DNA from: DASSBG01 sp963800395
GTDB lineage: Bacteria; Pseudomonadota; Gammaproteobacteria; Xanthomonadales; Rhodanobacteraceae
DNA: 64,000 nucleotides
Direction of reading: 5' to 3'
Assembly (NCBI GenBank): GCA_963800395.1
Contig: CAWDBD010000028.1
Coordinates: 358,228 to 422,227, forward strand
Positions within the stretch are counted from its first letter, which is position 1, and each line of letters opens with the position of its first letter. Shown in pieces: positions 34,489-43,652 of this stretch. Below the pieces are notes generated by a model. The model was given only the letters and a program-made list of their open reading frames with translations. It was not told the DNA's origin and did not search any database. The position numbers were made by a program, and so were the translations under genes.

Positions 34489-35166
34489 TCACGACAGCGT
34501 GATAAAAGACTTTCCTTTCATGGCGGCGGCAAAGCCATCGTGGGCCTGGTTCACTGCTGCCCAGGATGGCATGGCCTTGATACCGTTCAGCCAGTTCACG
34601 ATGTTGGGGTAATCCGTGAACTCGATACCGATGAGTTCTCCCAGCGTCAGAATCGCTGCCCCGAAATAATCGGCAATGCTGAGTGTGTCATCGCACAGGT
34701 AGGACTGGCCTTGCCCAAGGTAATAGTCGTTCAAGGTACGCAGCATCCTGGTGCTTTGTCTTTGGCCCCATTCCAGAGTGGCCTGGTTCGCAGCTTCAGG
34801 CTGGCGGGCGTGGTGTGGAAAAATTTGCGGGTAAATCAGGTGGTAGCCGTACTCGAGATACAGATTGGCGTTGAACCAGTCCATCATTTCATTGATGCGG
34901 GCACGCTTTTGCAAATCCGCGGGGTAAGCCGGGGACCGGTGCTTTTCAGCCAGGTATTTCAAAATGGCCGAACTCTCGGTGAGCATGAATCCGTCGTCGT
35001 CGATTGCGGGCACCTTGCAATTGGGGTTGACTGATGCATAGGGTTCCTTGAGATGCTCCCCCGTCATCAGGTCCACGACGACCGGTTCATAGGCAATGCC
35101 GGCATCCTCGCAAAACTGCAGGATGGGCCGCGAGGATGTCGAGGCGGGATGGTAATAGAGTTTCAT
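34489..35166 (-). CDS. Glutathione S-transferase family protein
   Basis: A 225-residue GST. The thioredoxin-like N-terminal domain starts MKLYYHPASTSSRPILQFCEDAG, with Ser residues near position 10 in the usual active-site loop. NCKVPAIDDDGFMLTESSAILKYL contains the cis-Pro (VPA) and the ES motif that binds glutathione. The C-terminal helical domain has LCDDTLSIADYFGAAIL. ATG at 35166 with AGGAGAA upstream is the start. GSTs conjugate glutathione to electrophiles or reduce peroxides. The exact class and substrate are open. Confidence 0.88.
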   Translation of the reverse strand: MKLYYHPASTSSRPILQFCEDAGIAYEPVVVDLMTGEHLKEPYASVNPNCKVPAIDDDGFMLTESSAILKYLAEKHRSPAYPADLQKRARINEMMDWFNANLYLEYGYHLIYPQIFPHHARQPEAANQATLEWGQRQSTRMLRTLNDYYLGQGQSYLCDDTLSIADYFGAAILTLGELIGIEFTDYPNIVNWLNGIKAMPSWAAVNQAHDGFAAAMKGKSFITLS

Positions 35167-35471
35167 GCTGGTTCTCCTGATGATCAGCAACAACCGGATA
35201 GGCACCCACGCGGTGAACAGACGCCGGGCTCAAGACCACCAGGTGCAACAGCAGGAGCAAAAGACCACCATCACGCCATTCGGGTCAGCATTCGCATATT
35301 ACTCCGCCCCTGGTGCAAGGGAACCTCTGCCCTGGCCCCAGACATGGGGCCGTCCCATGCAACCCGAAAAGTGGCTCTGCGCATTTTCTTGCTTCTCACT
35401 GTGGCGCCTCTGCACGGCAACCAACTCTTTCTGGCTATACTGGGCATTGCGCAGAACTGGGGAGTCTGGCC

Positions 35472-38306
35472 ATGACACGACGCGAACATTCGCCTCATCA
35501 TTCGGCTCATCGCTGGGCAAAAGCCTGCCTCGCGGTCTTGCTACTGGCGTTGTGTGGCCTGCCGGTGCACGCCCAGGACGACGATGCGGATGCCGAGCCT
35601 GCAGCGGTACACGATGGTGGCCTGCTGCGCCTGGACCCCGGGGCCGGACCGGAGAAGCTCGAGCAGGTACTGAATGGCGTCCGCGGCGTACGCAATCTGC
35701 AGCTGCAGTGGTTGCGATCAACCCAACACACTGCAGGCAAGCCGCTTCCCGGCATCGCCACGCCAGGCGTCGGGTTGGCCGTGCCCTACCTGCGCAATGA
35801 TGTCCCCGTTTCCGATCCGACCTATGACGGCTACCCCGGCAGCTTTCACGCCGAGCCCTCGATTGCCGCCAATGGCAGCCATGTGGTCATAGCATTCAAT
35901 GACGGTGGCGCTGACGCGGCCTCGCCCAATCCCGATTCGGCCAATGTCAACGCCGACGGCTTTGCCGTATCCAGCGACGGCGGCGCCAGCTACAGCGACC
36001 AGGGCAAACGCCCCGGCCTGGGCACGGCCAGCGCAGTTGGCGACATCGACGCATACAACGGCGATAACGTTATCGCGGCCGGGACCGACGCCAACGAGCT
36101 GTACTACCTCTCGGATGGTGGCGCCGTCACCTGCTACACCGCGCCCTGTCCGCCCAATCCTGCCTATCGCAACTATTTCAATGCACCGGTCGTATCGCGC
36201 TCGCTGGACGGTGGCCAGACCTGGAGCGCGCCCGTGGATGCCTCCAATGGCGCAGGGACTGACGGAACGATCGGGCTTTTTGACAAGGGCTGGATTGCGG
36301 TCGATCACTCCGTGTCGTCCGCGCACTACGGCAATATCTATGTCAGCTGGTCGGATTTTGGTGCCGGCACTTCGGGTACCGATACCGATGTGTGGGTCGC
36401 CTGGTCCGATGATCATGGTGCGACCTGGCATCCGCAACTGCTGACACACCAGACCGCCAGTGGCGGCATCGTCGCGCCCACCTACATCCAGGTGGCCAGC
36501 AATGGACGCGTCTATCTGGGCATGCAGACCGAAGCTGGCGGCGATACGGGCGGCAGCAACTTTCTCTACCGATCCGATGACGGCGGCGTTACCTGGAGCA
36601 GCCCATTCGCAGTGGGCAGCTACACCTCGGCCAGCAATGCGCAGGCTTCCGGACTGTGCGTTTCACCGCTGGGCGGATTTGTGGGCGTGGTGCATTACCT
36701 GACCGGCCCCATGGAGGCCGATTCCTCGCTGCGTATCGCGGTCAATCCGCAGGACCCGGACAATGTCGTGGTCACCAACAACGCCACCGGTACCGCCAGC
36801 GGCGATGACTCGGACGTTTTCCTGTGGCGCAGCAGCGACGGTGGCACTACCTGGTCAGGCCCGGTGCGAGTCAACGACGACAGCACCACCACGGACCAGT
36901 TCATGCCGGATCTGTGGTTCGCTCCTGACGGCACGCTTGGCGTGATGTGGCTGGACCGTCGCAATGATCCGGACGACAACTGGAAACTGGAGGTCTGGAT
37001 GGCCTTGTCGCATGACGGCGGCGCCACTTTCAGCAGCAGTTTTCCTGTGTCGTCTTCGGCGTTTTCGCCCGCTGGCCGCTGCCAGATGAGTGATTACAAC
37101 GGCATCTACGCGGATAACAATCGTTTCTACCTGGCCTGGGGCGACAGTCGCGCCGTCGATGGCATGCAGCAGCAGAATTCCGCCATTCGCGCTGCCACGG
37201 TGCCACTGGCCGGACCGGGCGCGCTGTTGCGTCCGCAGGTGCTGGGCCCGGGTAACGGTGCCCCGGCAGGCCAGTTCAAGGTCACCTTGCAGAATGACGG
37301 ACTCGTCGCTGCAACCGGACTGCAGGCGCAATTCGTTGCCGACAATGCAAGCGGTGCAGGTGCCAGCCAGACTGCACCTGTCGCGGACATCGGCCCTGCG
37401 CACAACACGGCGACGGCCAGCTTCGTCATGCCCGCCAGCATCAGCGGTACCGAGCTGCATGGCACCCTGACCGTGACCGGTGATCAGGGCTCGGCCAGCT
37501 ATCCGCTGATTGTGCCCAAGGTTCCCGGCGCGGCGATCAGCGTGCTCAGCAACGACTTCGAAAGCGGCCTGCCGGCCGGCTGGATCCTCGATCAGGGCCT
37601 GATCGACAACGGCGGCGACAAGAACATCGATGATCGCTGGCAGGTCAGCAGCAGTTGCGCCGCAACCGATGCCGGTCACTCCGGCACCCAGGTGGCGTAT
37701 TTCGGTGATATCAGTTCATGCACCTACGGCAACCAGATCTACCCTCCCGCGCCACTGCCAGCCAGCGACTACGTGTACGGCACGCTCAGCACGCCGAGTA
37801 TCCATCTGCCGGCCGGCAACCCGAGCCTCCAGTTCCGCGAATGGGTCGGACTGCCTTACCGCTTCGTCCGTCAGAGTTCCGACTACGCACGCAATGCCCA
37901 GGCAACATTGCAGATTTCAACCGACGGCGGGCAAAGCTTCGAACGGATCTGGGGCTACGGCGAAATGAGCCGTCATACCCTCGATGTCAGCATACCGCTG
38001 CGTGACTCGGGCAATGACTACAGCGGCGAGCCGACCTGGCATGACGTCAACATCGACCTGTCGCCCTACGCTGGCAAGGATGTCATCCTGCGCTGGTTCT
38101 TCGAAGGCTATCAATGGCAGGAGCCCGGATACGCCATCGACGACATCGAGATCCAGGGACAGCAGGGCCTGGACCTGCCTGCTGCATCCGGCTTCAACGT
38201 CATTCCCGCGCTGGGCATCGGCGCCGCTGCAGCACTCGCCCTGCTGTTGCTCGGCCTGGCTGCGCGCGCACTTCGTGCCCGGCGTGTGCCAACTGCGAGC
38301 GAGTGA
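35472..38306 (+). CDS. Large secreted Asp-box (BNR/sialidase-like) protein with CTERM-type tail
   Basis: A 944-residue exported protein. The signal peptide is KACLAVLLLALCGLPVHAQ. The N-terminal ~600 residues contain at least six Asp-box/BNR motifs of the form S-x-D-G-G-x-T/S-W/F (SSDGGASY, SLDGGQTW, SDDHGATW, SDDGGVTW, SSDGGTTW, SHDGGATF), indicating a sialidase- or VPS10-like beta-propeller. Catalytic sialidase residues cannot be confirmed. A CARDB-like segment (about 640-690) and a jelly-roll 'FESGLPAGW' domain (about 695-905) follow. The end is FNVIPALGIG plus a hydrophobic helix plus ARALRARR, an IPTL-CTERM-like tail. The start at 35472 fits the signal peptide. The 305 bp upstream hold no other gene. 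Confidence 0.82.
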   Translation: MTRREHSPHHSAHRWAKACLAVLLLALCGLPVHAQDDDADAEPAAVHDGGLLRLDPGAGPEKLEQVLNGVRGVRNLQLQWLRSTQHTAGKPLPGIATPGVGLAVPYLRNDVPVSDPTYDGYPGSFHAEPSIAANGSHVVIAFNDGGADAASPNPDSANVNADGFAVSSDGGASYSDQGKRPGLGTASAVGDIDAYNGDNVIAAGTDANELYYLSDGGAVTCYTAPCPPNPAYRNYFNAPVVSRSLDGGQTWSAPVDASNGAGTDGTIGLFDKGWIAVDHSVSSAHYGNIYVSWSDFGAGTSGTDTDVWVAWSDDHGATWHPQLLTHQTASGGIVAPTYIQVASNGRVYLGMQTEAGGDTGGSNFLYRSDDGGVTWSSPFAVGSYTSASNAQASGLCVSPLGGFVGVVHYLTGPMEADSSLRIAVNPQDPDNVVVTNNATGTASGDDSDVFLWRSSDGGTTWSGPVRVNDDSTTTDQFMPDLWFAPDGTLGVMWLDRRNDPDDNWKLEVWMALSHDGGATFSSSFPVSSSAFSPAGRCQMSDYNGIYADNNRFYLAWGDSRAVDGMQQQNSAIRAATVPLAGPGALLRPQVLGPGNGAPAGQFKVTLQNDGLVAATGLQAQFVADNASGAGASQTAPVADIGPAHNTATASFVMPASISGTELHGTLTVTGDQGSASYPLIVPKVPGAAISVLSNDFESGLPAGWILDQGLIDNGGDKNIDDRWQVSSSCAATDAGHSGTQVAYFGDISSCTYGNQIYPPAPLPASDYVYGTLSTPSIHLPAGNPSLQFREWVGLPYRFVRQSSDYARNAQATLQISTDGGQSFERIWGYGEMSRHTLDVSIPLRDSGNDYSGEPTWHDVNIDLSPYAGKDVILRWFFEGYQWQEPGYAIDDIEIQGQQGLDLPAASGFNVIPALGIGAAAALALLLLGLAARALRARRVPTASE

Positions 38307-38816
38307 CGTCGTGACGCTGTTGGCAACCGGGGTCTTGAGTCTCGCTGACGCGGACACCCAGCCCTGTCGAGATCACCGATGACGTCTGCACGGCTCAAAC
38401 TGTCGGTTTGCTGCCGCAAGCCCGCGAGCACGCCAGCCCAGTGATCGGTGCTGTTCGCAGTTCGGCTCCGAAAGCTGCCGTCGATGCATACGCCCACGCT
38501 CATCGGCATCCACACACCAGCAATCCTGAGGATCACACTGGTGACCGCAACCGCCCAATCCGCCGGTGACCGCAAGCAAGGCGAGCTGACTTGTGCCAAT
38601 CCAAGGCTATCGCCGGTGAGATGTCGAAGGCGGGCAACGCCTTCAATGCGGCCGCCGAGCAACTTGCTCCGGATTTGCCCAGGGCCTGCGTGTGCAATAG
38701 CGCACATTCGATTGCAGCAACACACCCGTCCGGGTAATGGATGACTGCACGATCAGCGCGTTCGCATGCTAGCGCCTGACCCACTCGACTGTTGACATGC
38801 TGGCGCAGTCTAATTA
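38307..38816. other. 510-bp region without a supported gene
   Basis: Open frames exist on both strands but none has a ribosome site, domain or composition that I trust. The right end contains TTGACA (38792-38797), which may belong to the promoter of the next operon. Confidence 0.45.
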
Positions 38817-38832
38817 GTGTATAGGTGTATTG
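38817..38832 (+). promoter_or_regulatory. Tandem GTGTAT operator-like repeat before the second ABC module
   Basis: GTGTATAG (38817-38824) is followed immediately by GTGTATTG (38825-38832). The same GTGTAT core appears in the tandem repeat in front of the other GntR/ABC operon (32600-32617). A YtrA-type GntR protein is encoded at the end of this operon. Confidence 0.5.
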
Positions 38833-38874
38833 GGTCCCCAACACACTGACACTGGCTGCACAGGAATGACCTCT

Positions 38875-39705
38875 ATGCTTGCGATCAATGGCTTGACCTA
38901 CGCCTATCACCGGAACATCAACGTCCTCGACCACGTCACCGCGGACTTTCAGCCGGGCATGATCCACGGCGTCCTGGGTCGCAATGGCGCAGGCAAATCG
39001 ACACTGTTGAACCTGCTGGCCGGTGTCAGCCGACCGAAGGACGGCGATATCCGCCTGGATGGGTCGGATCCTGGCCGAAGGCAGGCGGCGACACTCGCCC
39101 GTATTGCCCTGCTCGGCCAGGAACTTCCCCGCTGTGACATGACCCTGGCAGCCCACGCGCGACTTTATTCGCCCTTCTGGCCCAGCTTCTCTGCAACGCG
39201 CTTCAAGCACCTGCAAACCCATTTCGGGGTCAATCCCGACATTCGCCTGCCGGACCTGTCTCATGGCCAGCGCAAGAAAGCATGGTTGTGCTTCGTCATG
39301 AGCAGCGGCGCCAGCCTGCTGCTGCTGGATGAGCCGACCAGTGGACTGGATGTGGAAGCAAAGGGGCAACTGCGCAGCGCACTGCTCGACTGCGCGGCCG
39401 AGGACTGCACTGTTGTGATCGCAACACACCAGCTGCGCGAGCTGGACGGTGTGCTGGATCACCTCTCGATACTCGATGGCACACGCTTGCGCCTTCATGC
39501 CGAGGTGCATGAACTGGGCGAGAGGTTCGCCTTCGGCGCGGCCACCGAGGTACCGCCCGGAGCCATACATTCGGTATCACGCCCAGGCGGCTTCGCCTAC
39601 CTGATGGCAGGCAACGGCCGCGCCACGCGGCCCGACCTCGAACTGCTGTATCAGGCAGTGCTTGCGCAACCGCAACGCTTTGACGTGGCCGGAGGTGTGA
39701 AATGA
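38875..39705 (+). CDS. ABC transporter ATP-binding protein
   Basis: An ATPase of about 276 residues: Walker A GRNGAGKST, Q-loop LLGQELPRCD, signature LSHGQRKK, Walker B LLLLDEP and H-loop ATHQLREL. ATG at 38875 is favoured because AGGA (38862-38865) is nine bases upstream; ATG at 38866 is possible. It overlaps the permease gene by ATGA. The operon order here is ATPase-permease-GntR, the reverse of the 32.6 kb module, so the two are independent members of one class. Confidence 0.88.
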   Translation: MLAINGLTYAYHRNINVLDHVTADFQPGMIHGVLGRNGAGKSTLLNLLAGVSRPKDGDIRLDGSDPGRRQAATLARIALLGQELPRCDMTLAAHARLYSPFWPSFSATRFKHLQTHFGVNPDIRLPDLSHGQRKKAWLCFVMSSGASLLLLDEPTSGLDVEAKGQLRSALLDCAAEDCTVVIATHQLRELDGVLDHLSILDGTRLRLHAEVHELGERFAFGAATEVPPGAIHSVSRPGGFAYLMAGNGRATRPDLELLYQAVLAQPQRFDVAGGVK

Positions 39706-40457
39706 GCAGGTTTGATGCATGTCGTGTCTTGCGGCTGATACTCATCGATGTGCACCGGATGCGCTGGGCGATGCTCGCATGGCCGCTTGCCATCCTTGCC
39801 ATCACCACGCTGGCGGCATGGCTGGTTGGCGTCCGGCAGCGTGTCGACGACATCCATATCGTGATCTTCGATGCGCTGTTCTGCATTTCCGCCGTCTGGG
39901 TCTGCACGGGATGTTTCCCGTCGTTCTCGAACAAGCCCGACAAGCAGGCGTGGCTGGCTTTGCCCGCCAGCACGCTGGAAAAACTGGCCGGGAAATTCGT
40001 ACTGGTGGTGCCGTTGTACCTGGTGGCGCTTTACGCCGGCTACGGTCTGCTGGCGGCCATCGTCAATGCCGGATTCGCCATGCTCGGTGTCACCACCCTG
40101 GCCGATTTCAACCCGCTGGGGCCTGAAGCACTGACATTGCTGCCGGTGTTTCTGGCAATGCACGGCATCCTGGTGCTCGGTGCCATCCGTTTTGATCGCT
40201 TTGCACTGCCCAGGACATTGCTGACGCTGGCCCTGCTCGGACTGGTGGCGGCCGTCGTGCTCATGGTCGTTGCGCACCTGATCTTCCCGGAGCATTTCTC
40301 CGGCTGGCGGCTGGTGAGCAAGATCCGTCTCGACACGCGTGGCAGCTTCATGCTGGGCGAGGCCATCCCGGCATTGGCCGCGGTGCTGTTCTACTGGCTG
40401 CTGCCCATCGGATCCTGGATGACCGCCTGGTCGATGCTGACCAGGAAAGAGCTCTGA
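39702..40457 (+). CDS. ABC-2 type membrane permease
   Basis: A 251-residue membrane protein with about six helices. FSNKPDKQAWLALPASTLEKLAGKF is the cytoplasmic coupling motif of this permease class (compare EKSTQAFIMSLPVTPKQFTIAK in the 30.6 kb permease). It overlaps the ATPase gene. GntR follows one base after its stop. The substrate is unknown. Confidence 0.82.
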   Translation: MSRFDACRVLRLILIDVHRMRWAMLAWPLAILAITTLAAWLVGVRQRVDDIHIVIFDALFCISAVWVCTGCFPSFSNKPDKQAWLALPASTLEKLAGKFVLVVPLYLVALYAGYGLLAAIVNAGFAMLGVTTLADFNPLGPEALTLLPVFLAMHGILVLGAIRFDRFALPRTLLTLALLGLVAAVVLMVVAHLIFPEHFSGWRLVSKIRLDTRGSFMLGEAIPALAAVLFYWLLPIGSWMTAWSMLTRKEL

Positions 40458-40458
40458 C

Positions 40459-40836
40459 ATGGAATTCGAGGCCCACCGTCCCATCTACCTGCAGATTGTC
40501 GACTACCTCGGCAATCGCATTCTTGCCGGCGACCTCGAGCCCGGCGAACGCGCACCCTCGGCGCGCGACCTGGCGAGCATTCTCGCGGTGACGCCCAACA
40601 CGGTCGCACGGGCATGCGCGCTGCTGCAAGAACAAGGCGTACTGGCAAACCGTCGCGGTGTCGGCCAGTTCGTCACCGAAACGGCGGCAAAACAAATCCG
40701 CGCGATGCGCAAGCAGGAATTCATCGAAACCACACTGCCGGACTTGTTCAAGACGATGCAGCAGGTCGATTTCAGCCTGGAAGATCTGCGGCAGCACTAC
40801 AAAGCATTTCTGCAACGGCCAGACGAACCCGACTGA
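40459..40836 (+). CDS. GntR family regulator, YtrA subfamily
   Basis: A 125-residue protein. The winged helix reads RPIYLQIVDYLGNRILAGDLEPGERAPSARDLASILAVTPNTVARACALLQEQGVLANRRGVGQFV. The short C-terminal helical tail is KQEFIETTLPDLFKTMQQVDF. The YtrA layout and third place in the ATPase-permease operon suggest it represses the operon through the GTGTAT repeats at 38817-38832 (inference). Confidence 0.87.
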   Translation: MEFEAHRPIYLQIVDYLGNRILAGDLEPGERAPSARDLASILAVTPNTVARACALLQEQGVLANRRGVGQFVTETAAKQIRAMRKQEFIETTLPDLFKTMQQVDFSLEDLRQHYKAFLQRPDEPD

Positions 40837-40981
40837 CCGCCAAACCACCCCGGGCGACCAGGAACCGTTGCTCACCTGATGCTTGACGCATCCAATCTCG
40901 AGACATGCCGATCATGCCTCGACGCTACCGGTTTGCCCGAGCAAGGACCTCGAAGCAACCCGAACCAAGGAATCCATCACG

Positions 40982-41872
40982 ATGAAACTACTCACTTATC
41001 TAAGAAACGCCCTGCCCCTGATTCTGGTCATGGCAACGGGCGCGAGCATGGCCCAGAGCACGAATACAGCGCTCAACAAGGATCTCGAAGCCGTCGACAG
41101 TCGCTTCTTCACAGCAGTATTCACCACCGCGGACAAGCCCACCGTCGAACAGATGCTCGCACCGGGATTCACCTTTACCAGCGGTGGCAAGACACGCTCA
41201 CGCGACAAGTTCCTGGCCAATCTCGAGCACATGTGGCAGCAGATGCAGGGCGGCATGCGCATGCGCCGCGTACTGGTCGAAGGCAGTACCCGAGCACACA
41301 TGCAAAGCAAAGTGGCGGTACAGACCGGAAGCCAGAGGCTCTATGCAGTGGACGGCGATCAAGAGCAATTGGTTGAGGCCTCGGACTTTCGTCGCCAGCT
41401 AATCCGCAAGGATGGACGCTGGATCTTGCTCAGCGAGGAAACCCATCCAGTCACGAGAGGGGCAAGCGAAGCCTCTCCAAGCCTGGCCGCGCAACTGGCC
41501 GATGCCGATTCCAGGCTGTTCGCAGCGGTATTCAAGACTCGTGACGCGGCCGCGTTGCGCGCCATGCTCACCGACGACTTCGAGTTCTATCACGACCGGA
41601 ACGGCCTGGTCAGCACCCGTGCTGACGACTTCGTGGCTGCCGTGCAGCGCAAAAGTGACCAGAGCTTGCGACGCAAGATAATGCCCGACACCATCGAGGT
41701 TTATCCGCTACACGGCTTCGGCGCCATTCAAACCGGCATGCATCGGTTCTACCGCCTGGAAAACGGACACATGGTGCCGGACAGTCGCGCGCGCTTCTTC
41801 CACGTCTGGCAAAGAGCAGGCAACCAATGGAAGCTCAAGCGTGAATTCAGTTTCGACCACGAGTCCATGTAA
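40982..41872 (+). CDS. Exported tandem NTF2-like (DUF4440-type) protein
   Basis: A 296-residue exported protein. The signal peptide is LRNALPLILVMATGASMAQS. Two NTF2-like domains follow, about residues 30-160 and 175-296. Each starts with a helix of the same wording (LEAVDSRFFTAVFTTADKPTVEQMLAPGFTF and LADADSRLFAAVFKTRDAAALRAMLTDDFEF), as in DUF4440/SnoaL-like proteins, so it arose by internal duplication. Each half ends in a beta-sheet strand with WxL(L/K). The function of such periplasmic NTF2-like proteins is mostly unknown. It is monocistronic, 145 bp after the GntR gene. Confidence 0.8.
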   Translation: MKLLTYLRNALPLILVMATGASMAQSTNTALNKDLEAVDSRFFTAVFTTADKPTVEQMLAPGFTFTSGGKTRSRDKFLANLEHMWQQMQGGMRMRRVLVEGSTRAHMQSKVAVQTGSQRLYAVDGDQEQLVEASDFRRQLIRKDGRWILLSEETHPVTRGASEASPSLAAQLADADSRLFAAVFKTRDAAALRAMLTDDFEFYHDRNGLVSTRADDFVAAVQRKSDQSLRRKIMPDTIEVYPLHGFGAIQTGMHRFYRLENGHMVPDSRARFFHVWQRAGNQWKLKREFSFDHESM

Positions 41873-42008
41873 CCAGCCTTCCATGCCAACATCGGGCGCG
41901 GCCAGCAGCCGGCCCGACCTTATCCCTGAATGACATGGACAGGGATGGCCGATGTGTACAGCACTCTCCCGTTGCCTCGCTCGATCATGCCATTGGAAAC
42001 GCACAAAA

Positions 42009-42031
42009 AAGCCCGGCGTGATGCCGGGCTT
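42009..42031 (-). terminator. Rho-independent terminator of the exported helical protein gene
   Basis: Read on the minus strand, the stem GCCCGGC/GCCGGGC with loop ATCAC is followed by six Ts. It begins 24 bases after the stop codon of the 42055 gene. Confidence 0.88.
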
Positions 42032-42054
42032 CTCCGTCTGGGCTTGAATGAAGT

Positions 42055-42618
42055 TCAATGGTTCGCGGACTTCGCACCATGCGCGGCCGCGGAGGCCATG
42101 ATTTTGGTACGCAGCATCTGCACATCCTTCAGCAGCTGCTCGGTGTGGCTGTCCTGCTTTTTCATCGCCGCGATCATGTCCTTCTGCAGCGCCTTGCCGT
42201 CCTTCTTCACTTCCGGATCTTTCATGGCAGCGGTACGTGCCTTCATCATCTTCTGGCGCTCGGCCTGAAGTGACTGGATGGTTTCCTTGCGCTCATCCTT
42301 GCCCAACTTCTTGTCGGACTTGAGCTTCGCCATGAGCGTTTGCATATGCTCACCGCCCTTTTCCGGGTCGTAGCCGTGAGCCTCCATGGCTTGACTTACC
42401 TTGGACTCATACTTCTTCATCTCGGACGCCAGTTCAGGCGAATTCTTGATGGTTTTCTGCTGGATTTCGTGCAGCTGCTTGCTCTTTTGCCTATAGGTCT
42501 GCATCAGCTGAGCCGCGTTGTCTGAACCGGCCTGGGCCTTTTCCTGCGCGCAGGCGGGTCCTGCGATTGCGAGTGCGACAAGTGCCGGAATGAACAGGTA
42601 GCGGGAAATTTTCATCAT
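42055..42618 (-). CDS. Exported Lys/Met-rich coiled-coil protein
   Basis: A 187-residue exported protein. The signal peptide ends ALAIAGPACAQ. The mature protein is almost entirely helical and charged, rich in Lys, Gln and Met (YRQKSKQLHEIQQKTIKNSPELASEMKKYESK, QSLQAERQKMMKARTAAMKDPEVKK), with heptad-like spacing. This composition recalls periplasmic chaperones of the Spy/Skp kind, but no family motif is certain. ATG at 42618 or the adjacent ATG at 42615 can start it, and GAGAAGG is upstream. It ends in a strong terminator. Confidence 0.72.
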   Translation of the reverse strand: MMKISRYLFIPALVALAIAGPACAQEKAQAGSDNAAQLMQTYRQKSKQLHEIQQKTIKNSPELASEMKKYESKVSQAMEAHGYDPEKGGEHMQTLMAKLKSDKKLGKDERKETIQSLQAERQKMMKARTAAMKDPEVKKDGKALQKDMIAAMKKQDSHTEQLLKDVQMLRTKIMASAAAHGAKSANH

Positions 42619-42856
42619 GCTTTTGAGCCTTCTCTGCGGGGGTATCAGTTGAACTGAACCTGCCACCCTAACAGTGAGTGCAACCACGTGAAACCGCAGT
42701 CATATCGGACTGTTCAGGTATGCGCCCGCTCAATTTGCCGCCTCGCCCATGACAAACCGTCCAGCGAGAAAGCCAGTGTCGCCGTGCGAGCAACACCTTG
42801 CTGACAGTGAGGGTGTCTTTCCCGCAACAGAATAGGCCAGACGCAATCAAATGGCA

Positions 42857-42964
42857 CTACAAGACACGCCTCCATCCAATGGGCCGCTCAAGACCGTCAG
42901 CAAAGATGAGCAAAGCCACCTCAACCGCGCCGATGTCGCAGGATATACGCGGGAATCCTCCAGA
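42857..42964 (-). pseudogene. Relic of a GFE-tail surface protein C-terminus
   Basis: The minus-strand frame ending at 42857 reads SGGFPRISCDIGAVEVALL, then IFADGLERPIGWRRVL, then a stop. This matches the end of the choice-of-anchor Q proteins (GGPRPHGPQCDIGAIEV ... IFANGFE at 13011), with GFE decayed to GLE and an unrelated extension. Upstream sequence in any frame no longer looks like such a protein. The remainder of 42619-43106 holds no gene that I can support. Confidence 0.6.
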
Positions 42965-43106
42965 GCGCGAGCAACTGACCCCGCTGTGCGGTTCGAAGTT
43001 GCCGCAAAAAAGACCACGGGTCGCGATCTTCATTTTCATCTGCAACTTCATCGCGCTTTTCCAGACTGGCACTGCCCGAGGCAAGAGTGCTGGACATGGA
43101 CCCGTT

Positions 43107-43652
43107 TCACCTCAGCCTGGGATTCTCGAAGTTGGAATCCTGCCCTTGGGGAGTTGCAGTGTTGATGGAGCCTGTCAGCCCGGTCAGCACCAGCAGCAGG
43201 CTGATCGCCAGCAGCAGCAGGCTCAGGTCGCCGTGCGGCATGGTGGCTAGCGAATGCATGCTGGGCTGAAATACCGCCTCGCTGGATTCGAACGGGATGC
43301 GTCCGCCAAACACGGCGAAGCACTCTGTAACAACGGCCATGGCGCCGCCCAGCAACAGACTTCCCAGGGGACGGCGTTGCCCGTTTGACTGCAACGCAAG
43401 CTGCTGCTTCGTTACCAGTGGCTGATCGCCTTCACGGTCGAGCACCCGCTGCATGATCGAGGCCTCAAGCCCGTCGGGCAGAACCGGGTCGGGCAATGCG
43501 GCAAGCTGTGCCTCCATGTGGCGTGCCGTCGCGACCGCCTTGTGGCAGCGTGGGCATGTGGCAGCGTGTACGCCAATGGCTGCGAGCTGGCCGGGGGCAA
43601 GTTCCGCAAGCGGATGGCGATCGATCAAATCCAGGCAATGTGTGCAGTTCAA
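43107..43652 (-). CDS. Zinc-finger anti-sigma factor
   Basis: A 181-residue membrane protein. The N-terminal zinc anti-sigma motif is HAATCPRCHKA (H-x3-C-x2-C) after MNCTHCLDLIDRHPLAEL. Two hydrophobic segments follow (about 95-115 and 143-163). It overlaps the upstream ECF sigma gene by ATGA and so should hold that sigma factor inactive. The C-terminus is short and polar. The signal is unknown. Confidence 0.82.
   Translation of the reverse strand: MNCTHCLDLIDRHPLAELAPGQLAAIGVHAATCPRCHKAVATARHMEAQLAALPDPVLPDGLEASIMQRVLDREGDQPLVTKQQLALQSNGQRRPLGSLLLGGAMAVVTECFAVFGGRIPFESSEAVFQPSMHSLATMPHGDLSLLLLAISLLLVLTGLTGSINTATPQGQDSNFENPRLR

Noticed and set aside
38533..39570. A 345-codon minus-strand frame opposite the second ABC ATPase
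   Set aside because: The plus-strand frame has complete Walker A, signature, Walker B and H-loop motifs, while this frame has none.
42851..43165. A 104-codon plus-strand frame between the exported helical protein and the anti-sigma gene
   Set aside because: No ribosome site and an unlikely composition. The opposite strand carries a recognisable relic of a GFE-tail protein.
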